Assembly: GCA_029260215.1 (NCBI GenBank)
Contig: JAJDDQ010000081.1
Span: 1-36,599, forward strand
Reading direction: 5' to 3'
Source of the DNA: Phycisphaerae bacterium
GTDB taxonomy: Bacteria > Planctomycetota > Phycisphaerae > UBA1845
DNA length: 36,599 nucleotides
How positions within the stretch are numbered: position 1 is the first letter of the stretch; each line of letters starts with the position of its first letter. Under the pieces are notes generated by a model, which was not told the origin of the DNA, did not search any database, and saw nothing but the letters and a program-made list of their open reading frames with translations. The position numbers and the translations under genes are program-made. Of this stretch, positions 31,696-36,599 are shown piece by piece.

Positions 31696-31764
31696 ACTGT
31701 TTTCAGCGCAACAAGCGCTCGTTCGCAGCGGTGCGAAGTGGAGATGGGACGGAGGTCGTCAGGT

Positions 31765-32316
31765 TTGGTCGAATATCGAATTGAAAAATCGCAGGCTGTC
31801 TGCGTCAAGACGGGCAGCCCGCTCGAAGAGGGTGCAACCTACTACGCCGTGCTGTTCGAGGACGGCGAGAGTTTCAGACGCGAAGCTTTCAGCGAACAAG
31901 CGTGGTACGGCCCGCCGGAAGGGGCTTACTGCTTCTTCAAAACGCGCGTTCCCACCAAACAGAAAAAGAAACGCCTCCTCGTGGACGACGATATCCTGAT
32001 GACGTTCTTCCGGAGATTGGGCGGCGAAACCGAGCTTGCCCGCCTGCAATTCCGCTTCGTGCTGGCGTTGATCCTCATGCGCAAACGCCTCCTCAAATAC
32101 GAGGAGACCATCACCGAAGATGAGGCCGAAATCTGGATCATGCGTATCGGCAAGGAGGATGAACTGCACAAGGTCGTCAACCCCCGACTCAACGACCACG
32201 AAATCGAAAGCGTCAGCAAGCAGCTCACCGCCATCCTGCACGGTGACATGGGAGACTTCGACGACACCCTCGACAGCGACGACGATCGCGATCCGACCGA
32301 GGAAGACGTGGCGTGA
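31765..32316 (+). CDS. Conserved-looking acidic protein of unknown function
   Basis: 183 aa. I place the start at TTG 31765, nine bases after GGAGG (31751-31755); a GTG at 31738 would put that ribosome site inside the coding region. The N-terminal half has YRIEKSQAVCVKTGSPLEEGATYYAVLFEDG and FRREAFSEQAWYG, which resembles a small beta domain; the zinc-type cysteines expected for such folds are mostly absent. The middle is helical (QFRFVLALILMRKRLLKYEE), and the tail is strongly acidic (FDDTLDSDDDRDPTEED). No membrane segment. It overlaps the next gene by four bases (GTGA). Confidence 0.75.
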   Translation: MVEYRIEKSQAVCVKTGSPLEEGATYYAVLFEDGESFRREAFSEQAWYGPPEGAYCFFKTRVPTKQKKKRLLVDDDILMTFFRRLGGETELARLQFRFVLALILMRKRLLKYEETITEDEAEIWIMRIGKEDELHKVVNPRLNDHEIESVSKQLTAILHGDMGDFDDTLDSDDDRDPTEEDVA

Positions 32317-33134
32317 AACGCTTCGCCCCCTCGATGGCTATCCTGCTTATCGCTGCGTGCGAAGGTCCGCAACGCACGCCGATCTTCACGCCTATGCGCG
32401 AAGCCGTCGAAATCGTCGAAGCCAACCGGCGAAAAATGATCCACGGGTACAAGGCGGTCGGCACAGCGCAAGGCCGATTCCGCGACGCCGACGGAACCAC
32501 ACGCCATTTCGATTTGGGCTTGAAGCTGCAACTGTTCGCACCGCACCACATGCGCCTTGTTTTGCAGAACGCACTCGGCGGAGACGAACTCGAGGTCGGC
32601 AGCAACGGACGCAAGTGGTGGATTCTCACCCGAAGGCCGCAGGAACATTACTACGAAGGATGGGTGGCCGACGATTTTGACGTGTCCATCGGTGGAACCG
32701 TTCCGCTCAAGCCCGACCAACTGATCGAGTGCATGGGCGTCAGCCCGCTCGACATCCGCAACGCATCGCAACGCATCGACGGGGATTTTCAGCAAATCCT
32801 GTTCACCGCCCCGGCGGCTGACGGCCGAAACGTCATCGAAAAAGAATACTGGCTCGACCGATACGAGCCGCGACTCATCCGCCGGATTCTCTTCCGCGAC
32901 GCTGAAGGCCGCGTCCTGCTCTCGTCTCAGATCGACGACCACCAACCCGTCAGTGATTCCGGACTGAAACTCCCGCGGAGACTCGTATTCACCTGGCCGG
33001 CGGACGATGCGAGAATGACGATCACGCTGCGCAACTGGAAAATCCAGAAGAGTTTGAGTACCGAACACCGCGCCTTCGTCTCGCCGCGCGATCGCGGCGC
33101 GCGTTTCCAACACGAACACATCACCACCGATTGA
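32313..33134 (+). CDS. Lipoprotein with LolA/LolB-like features
   Basis: 273 aa from GTG 32313, which overlaps the preceding stop (GTGA). Lipoprotein signal with lipobox IAAC (Cys16). The mature part is beta-rich: KLQLFAPHHMRLVLQNALGGDELEVGSNGRKWWIL, and a later LDRYEPRLIRRILFRDAEGRVLLSSQI and LPRRLVFTWPADDARMTITL. This resembles the open beta-barrel of outer-membrane lipoprotein carriers (LolA/LolB fold), but the match is only by pattern. It may bind a hydrophobic ligand at the envelope. Its stop overlaps the next start by four bases (TTGA). Confidence 0.78.
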   Translation: MKRFAPSMAILLIAACEGPQRTPIFTPMREAVEIVEANRRKMIHGYKAVGTAQGRFRDADGTTRHFDLGLKLQLFAPHHMRLVLQNALGGDELEVGSNGRKWWILTRRPQEHYYEGWVADDFDVSIGGTVPLKPDQLIECMGVSPLDIRNASQRIDGDFQQILFTAPAADGRNVIEKEYWLDRYEPRLIRRILFRDAEGRVLLSSQIDDHQPVSDSGLKLPRRLVFTWPADDARMTITLRNWKIQKSLSTEHRAFVSPRDRGARFQHEHITTD

Positions 33135-34837
33135 ACACGCCTTTGTCCGGAATATCGCCCAACTGTAGATTGCTCACGCTGCTCGCCGTTGCTTGCACGA
33201 TCGTCCACGCGCCCCCAAGCTCAGCCGCCTCAATCGGCGCTGCCGGTGGCGAGGAAATCGTCTGGGCGTATCGCGAAATGACCGACCAATCCGATGTCAC
33301 ACGCCAAGTCTGGCGACTCGCATTCTGCGGTGACGATACCGATCGACGAGCCGGCTGGTTCATGCCCGCACGCGCCGGCGAAGCTGTCGGCGACATTCGC
33401 AAGGCAGCCGTCAGCGATGGCACGCTGCATCTGTGGTTCGGCGACGGTACACACCGAATCTACTCGAAGCGTCGGGCCGCCGTCGCAGCCTCTCTCCCCG
33501 ACAACGCGGTTCCCATCGCCGTCGGCGGAAGCAACAAAGGCGCTTCACTCTTCGCCATCGTACCCAGATCGGTCGCGCTCGCGCTCGTCCCCAAAATGCC
33601 CGAGCCGTCAACCGAGAACGCCAACGCCAACGCAGAAGATAACGACGAAGATACCGAAACCGAAGTCGAAGAACCCGCGCAGGACGATCAGTCGCCGCCA
33701 CCACAGCCCAGACCGCAAACCGACTTCAGCCTCGTCCGCCTCGACGGAAGCCGATGGACTTTCGACCGCGACATGCCCGAATCATTCGCACCCAGCCCCA
33801 CGACCCTGCTCACCGCCACGGGCCAACAGATCATCGTTGTATTCGCGCTTGAAAACGGCGATGCGCCCCGCTTTACAACCTCACCGATCCGGGAAACCGA
33901 ATGGACATCGACGCAGTCCATCGACGAGTTGGCCGGCGAAGAAATCGTCGCATTGCTCAATCTCGCGACTGCGCCCGTTCTCATCGCACGACCTCTGTCC
34001 GACAACATCGCAACTCCCTACATCTTCACCGAAGATAGATGGACGCGACAAACGCCGCTCGAGCAGCCCGACGCCGAAACGATCGACTGGTCCACCGCCG
34101 CCTTCGCCTACCGCGAGGATCACATCGTAGCCGTCTGGGCCACGGCCGATCACACCGTACATTCCGCCGATTGGTCGCCCAACGGCGGTGCTGCGGCGGC
34201 AGGCGCCGTGCGCGTCAGACCCTTTACCCCCGGCCCCACAACCCAAGGTTGGGAATGGCGGCGGATCATGCTTGCCTACATCGTGCTCACATTCGTAATG
34301 GCCGCTGTCTTTTTCCGCCGCCGCACCAGCGTCATCGAAAGCATCAAGCTGCCGCCCGAATACACCCTCGTCACCCACAGCCGGCGGCTGACCGCCTTCG
34401 CCATCGATGTGGCCATCTTCTCACCCGCCGCATTCTGGGTTTACTACTCCCTGTTAGCCGACTTCAACTTCAACATGGTCAGTCTCAGGCAGGCTGTCCC
34501 CGGTGACGCCGAGATCGCCCGATCACTCACATGGCGATGGACGTCCTGCCTGCTCGGTTTCATCGCGTACGCGATCCTGTTCGAGACACTGTGGTCAGCC
34601 ACGCCGGGCAAGAAGCTTATGGGTATGCGCGTACTGGACGAATCCGCAAAACCCTGCGCGTTCCGAAAAATCCTCGTACGCAACCTCCTGCGCGGCGTGG
34701 AACTCTTCCCGGGTCTCGACCTGCTCCCCACGCTGGTCCTCGTCTTCCTGACCCGCAACCGCCAACGCTTAGGCGACCTCATCGCCAACACAATCGTCGT
34801 ACGAAAAGCCGACGCACCAACATCAAGAACCAACTAG
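33131..34837 (+). CDS. RDD-family membrane protein with large exported N-terminal domain
   Basis: 568 aa, probably from TTG 33131 (TTGA overlap with the preceding stop). Signal peptide to about residue 33 (VHAPPSSAAS). Residues 34-375 form a beta-rich exported domain with an acidic, Asn/Glu-rich spacer (EDNDEDTETEVEEPAQDD). A membrane helix (IMLAYIVLTFVMAAVFF) precedes a C-terminal RDD domain: SRRLTAFAIDVAIFSPAAFW, a second helix pair, and the signature TPGKKLMGMRVLD. RDD proteins are inner-membrane and some are linked to transport, but most are uncharacterised. The fusion to a long exported region is unusual. Confidence 0.85.
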   Translation: MNTPLSGISPNCRLLTLLAVACTIVHAPPSSAASIGAAGGEEIVWAYREMTDQSDVTRQVWRLAFCGDDTDRRAGWFMPARAGEAVGDIRKAAVSDGTLHLWFGDGTHRIYSKRRAAVAASLPDNAVPIAVGGSNKGASLFAIVPRSVALALVPKMPEPSTENANANAEDNDEDTETEVEEPAQDDQSPPPQPRPQTDFSLVRLDGSRWTFDRDMPESFAPSPTTLLTATGQQIIVVFALENGDAPRFTTSPIRETEWTSTQSIDELAGEEIVALLNLATAPVLIARPLSDNIATPYIFTEDRWTRQTPLEQPDAETIDWSTAAFAYREDHIVAVWATADHTVHSADWSPNGGAAAAGAVRVRPFTPGPTTQGWEWRRIMLAYIVLTFVMAAVFFRRRTSVIESIKLPPEYTLVTHSRRLTAFAIDVAIFSPAAFWVYYSLLADFNFNMVSLRQAVPGDAEIARSLTWRWTSCLLGFIAYAILFETLWSATPGKKLMGMRVLDESAKPCAFRKILVRNLLRGVELFPGLDLLPTLVLVFLTRNRQRLGDLIANTIVVRKADAPTSRTN

Positions 34838-34873
34838 AAATCTGTCAACCATCGTTCGAGGTGATGGGGTGAA

Positions 34874-34907
34874 CAGAGACGCGACCGTGAGGGAGAGGGG
34901 AGCACGA
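34874..34907. repeat. Dispersed CAGAG-CGCGACC repeat, copy 2
   Basis: Reads CAGAGACGCGACCGTGAGGG and continues into GGGAGCACGA, a segment that also occurs in copy 3 (36362-36411). Confidence 0.65.
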
Positions 34908-34949
34908 GTTGCGCCAATTGCAATAGATCCGTTTCAATCCATACATAAC

Positions 34950-34976
34950 GAGCCGCGGACTTCAGTCCGCGCGGAC
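34950..34976. repeat. Dispersed hairpin repeat, copy 2 (GAGCCGCGGACTTCAGTC family)
   Basis: Identical to copy 1 (3041-3067) at 26 of 27 positions. Here the hairpin is perfect: CGCGGACT and AGTCCGCG around TC. Confidence 0.75.
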
Positions 34977-35041
34977 CCACTGACGGCCTCAAACGCGAGA
35001 CGCTACGCGTGCGTTTACCACTTCCTTGAGCCTCTCGGCTC

Positions 35042-36307
35042 TCACGGGCCGCTTGAGGTGACGCGGATCTGCCAGCGACCAAAATCAGCGAAATCGACGT
35101 CGCCATCACCGTCCAAATCACCATCGCCGCAATAGGGCGCGCTCAGGCGGGCATTCGGGTTGGCCACGCAACTCACGAATTCTGCGAAGTCGGACAAGTC
35201 AACATCGGCGTCACAGTCGAAATCACCAGGGTACAATGACAGCTTGAAGACGCGGTTTGTCGAAACGGTGGGAGCGGTCATTCCACCCACAACAACCCAG
35301 CACGCTCCGCTGCGAATCATTCCACGGTGATCCATAGTCGGAGGACGATTTCCAACCGACTCCAATTCCTGCCAGTCGCCGGACACCGGATTCCACGCGA
35401 GCAATTGATCAAGCGGCTGCGAGGGAACGCCGTTGTACCCGACGCCCGAGAAGTTGTAAGGATTGTCGGTCCCGCCATAGAGCAATACTTTTCCGCTTAC
35501 TGTCCCGCCTTGGGAAGCGGCGGCGCGATACGTTGGCGCTCCGGGGTGTGCCAGGAGTTCGCTCCAGGTAATGGAGTCCATCGCGCCGTCGCCGAATGGA
35601 TCAATGACGCCCGAGAACACCCGACTGGAAATCGGGAACCCACTGATCGATCTCACGCCGTCCATGTAGATGATCCGGTTGCCGACTATCGTGCCCGCAT
35701 GACCGAACAGCCCAGGCAGAGGCCCCGGAATGGGAGTGGCCTGAGACCAGCTATTCGACTGAGTGTCGTACACCTGCACGTTGGGTACATTGTTGAAGAC
35801 AGGTCCATGCCAGCCGCTCACCTGATAGATATATCGATCCTGGTAAACGCCAGTGACAGTATCGTCCACTTCGACCGGCACGAGCGTGACAAGTACGTAA
35901 TCATCCAAAGTCGGAACGTATCGGAACAGTCGCGACTCGGTGACTTCAGGCCCACCGCCAACCGTGTACCCGCCTATCAGGTACACATCTCCCCCTGCTG
36001 CAATAGCGTTGGCCCCGATTTTCGCCCGTCCGCCAAGCGTCGGGGCCGGGGCGATTGACTCCCAGGATCCACCAGGAATTGTGAGACGGAAGGATGCCGG
36101 TGTGATCGTGCCTGCATTTGTGGGCGTCCGAATGCCCATGAAGGAATAGATCGAAACGGATCCGTCGCCTTCCTCAACCGACGCAACCGCGTTGTTGGAA
36201 ATTGCAAACGGCAGGGGCGGAAGTTCAGTCCAGACAACGTCGCCGGCAAGAGCGCGCGATGTCGTTACCAGTGCGAGGGCGACCAGAATGGAAGTGGTTC
36301 GACGCAT
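35042..36307 (-). CDS. Exported Kelch-like beta-propeller protein with dockerin-like tail
   Basis: 421 aa. Signal peptide 1-21 (ALVTTSRALAG). The body has Kelch-type repeats: GGDVYLIGGYTVGGG, QVYDTQSNSWSQATPIP, GKVLLYGGTDNP and WVVVGGMTAPTVSTNRVFKL, each with the Gly-Gly and aromatic positions of propeller blades. The C-terminal 65 residues are a dockerin-like pair, DFDCDADVDLSDF and GDGDLDGDGDVDFADF. It is probably exported to the cell surface or periplasm. Kelch propellers bind carbohydrates or proteins; no catalytic residues could be identified. The start is ATG 36307. Confidence 0.88.
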   Translation of the reverse strand: MRRTTSILVALALVTTSRALAGDVVWTELPPLPFAISNNAVASVEEGDGSVSIYSFMGIRTPTNAGTITPASFRLTIPGGSWESIAPAPTLGGRAKIGANAIAAGGDVYLIGGYTVGGGPEVTESRLFRYVPTLDDYVLVTLVPVEVDDTVTGVYQDRYIYQVSGWHGPVFNNVPNVQVYDTQSNSWSQATPIPGPLPGLFGHAGTIVGNRIIYMDGVRSISGFPISSRVFSGVIDPFGDGAMDSITWSELLAHPGAPTYRAAASQGGTVSGKVLLYGGTDNPYNFSGVGYNGVPSQPLDQLLAWNPVSGDWQELESVGNRPPTMDHRGMIRSGACWVVVGGMTAPTVSTNRVFKLSLYPGDFDCDADVDLSDFAEFVSCVANPNARLSAPYCGDGDLDGDGDVDFADFGRWQIRVTSSGP

Positions 36308-36436
36308 CGATTCAGCCTAACGAATGCGCGCGTCGCATTCAACCAGGAGCAACGCCTCCCACAGAGCCGCGACCCTGAGAGCGACCAAACCGGGAGCACG
36401 AAGGGAGCGGTGGGCAAACAAGAACGCATCGGTCCA
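36308..36436. other. Intergenic stretch containing a dispersed repeat
   Basis: No gene. Copy 3 of the CAGAG-CGCGACC repeat lies at 36362-36411. The promoter of the Kelch-like gene is presumably at its left end but was not identified. Confidence 0.5.
36362..36411. repeat. Dispersed CAGAG-CGCGACC repeat, copy 3
   Basis: Begins CAGAGCCGCGACCCTGAG and ends GGGAGCACGAAGGGAGCGGT. It shares its left end with copies 1 and 2, and GGGAGCACGA with copy 2. Confidence 0.65.
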
Positions 36437-36599
36437 TTAGCAGTACGGCGCAGAGTTACTCTCCAAGCACGACCTGACTTGATCGACGTCGATTCCCGTT
36501 TTCGATAGAGTTTTTCGCTTGGTTCGCGTGTGGCTGAGCTTGGCTTCGGTGTTGTGGCGACGGTGATAAGCGATCCACGCGGCGGCGTCTTTGAGTATC
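36437..36599 (-). CDS. Partial hypothetical protein (N-terminus outside window)
   Basis: The minus-strand frame is open from the window edge to TAA at 36437-36439, giving 53 residues that start ILKDAAAWIAYHRRHNTEAK and end LESNSAPYC. It is basic and probably helical, without a recognisable motif. The open frame could be chance, as only the tail is seen. Confidence 0.4.
   Translation of the reverse strand, partial: ILKDAAAWIAYHRRHNTEAKLSHTRTKRKTLSKTGIDVDQVRSCLESNSAPYC

Larger units (their letters stand above)
34838..35041. other. Convergent intergenic region with two repeat types
   Basis: No gene. It contains the CGCGACCGTGAGGG repeat (34874-34907) and the second copy of the GAGCCGCGGACTTCAGTC hairpin (34950-34976). 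Close to the minus-strand stop at 35042, GAGCC/GGCTC can form a small hairpin without a T run. Confidence 0.6.

Noticed and set aside
31926-33119. 397-codon minus-strand open frame
   Set aside because: Antisense to the coupled genes 31765-33134, which have four-base overlaps and a lipoprotein signal.
1-36599. tRNA, rRNA, CRISPR arrays, complete insertion sequences
   Set aside because: Looked for cloverleaf T-loops, repeated spacers and transposase motifs; only the left-edge transposase-like tail was found.

Overview
The window looks like a chromosome segment of a planctomycete (PVC superphylum). This rests on several things: secreted proteins ending in dockerin-like calcium repeats (1100-2917, 8993-10168, 35042-36307), a PEP-CTERM protein (7900-9006), a pseudopilin with the H-X9-DG motif (10165-11001), a PVC-type 'small basic protein' (28296-28520), a VWA/TPR/ExbB/ExbD/ExbD/TPR operon, and short hairpin repeats of a kind I associate with planctomycete genomes. 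The DNA is moderately GC-rich. I saw no rRNA, tRNA, CRISPR array or intact insertion sequence. Only a possible transposase tail is present at the left edge.

Layout. 1-5200: transposase-like tail, Cys-rich lipoprotein, large dockerin-tailed secreted protein, then on the minus strand a di-haem cytochrome c peroxidase-like protein and a small coiled-coil protein, each with its own terminator. 5785-7247: EEP-fold nuclease/phosphatase and a GNAT acetyltransferase. 7500-11001: a cobalamin riboswitch heads three overlapping genes (PEP-CTERM protein, dockerin-tailed surface protein, pseudopilin). 11029-17112: a polyhydroxyalkanoate (PHA) locus: phasin, phaA, phaE-like, phaC, an SDR and phaB on the minus strand, divergent from the regulator phaR across a promoter region full of palindromes. 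17302-17588: a short transcription unit encoding a 54-aa hydrophobic peptide, enclosed by a perfect 17-bp inverted repeat. 17638-18207: isochorismatase-family hydrolase. 18609-25418: six-gene minus-strand operon (VWA, TPR-like, ExbB, ExbD, ExbD, TPR-like). 25726-30608: secreted helical protein, PLP aminotransferase, small basic protein, SPOR-like membrane protein, RuvB. 30889-34837: FdhD followed by three tightly packed genes ending in an RDD membrane protein. 35042-36307: Kelch-like secreted protein with a dockerin-like tail; then a partial gene at the right edge.

How the genes work together. PhaA, PhaB and PhaC/PhaE form the standard route from acetyl-CoA to PHA. The phasin coats granules, and PhaR probably represses the phasin promoter and its own through TTGTGC/GCACAA dyads. 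The riboswitch operon makes three exported proteins respond to vitamin B12; the middle one resembles surface proteins found beside B12 transport genes in Bacteroidota. The ExbB/ExbD operon probably couples the proton gradient to periplasmic TPR and VWA partners. The findings most worth following are the B12-controlled surface operon, the small hydrophobic-peptide unit with its long-distance RNA pairing, and the dense PhaR control region. All calls come from reading motifs by eye, without database searches.
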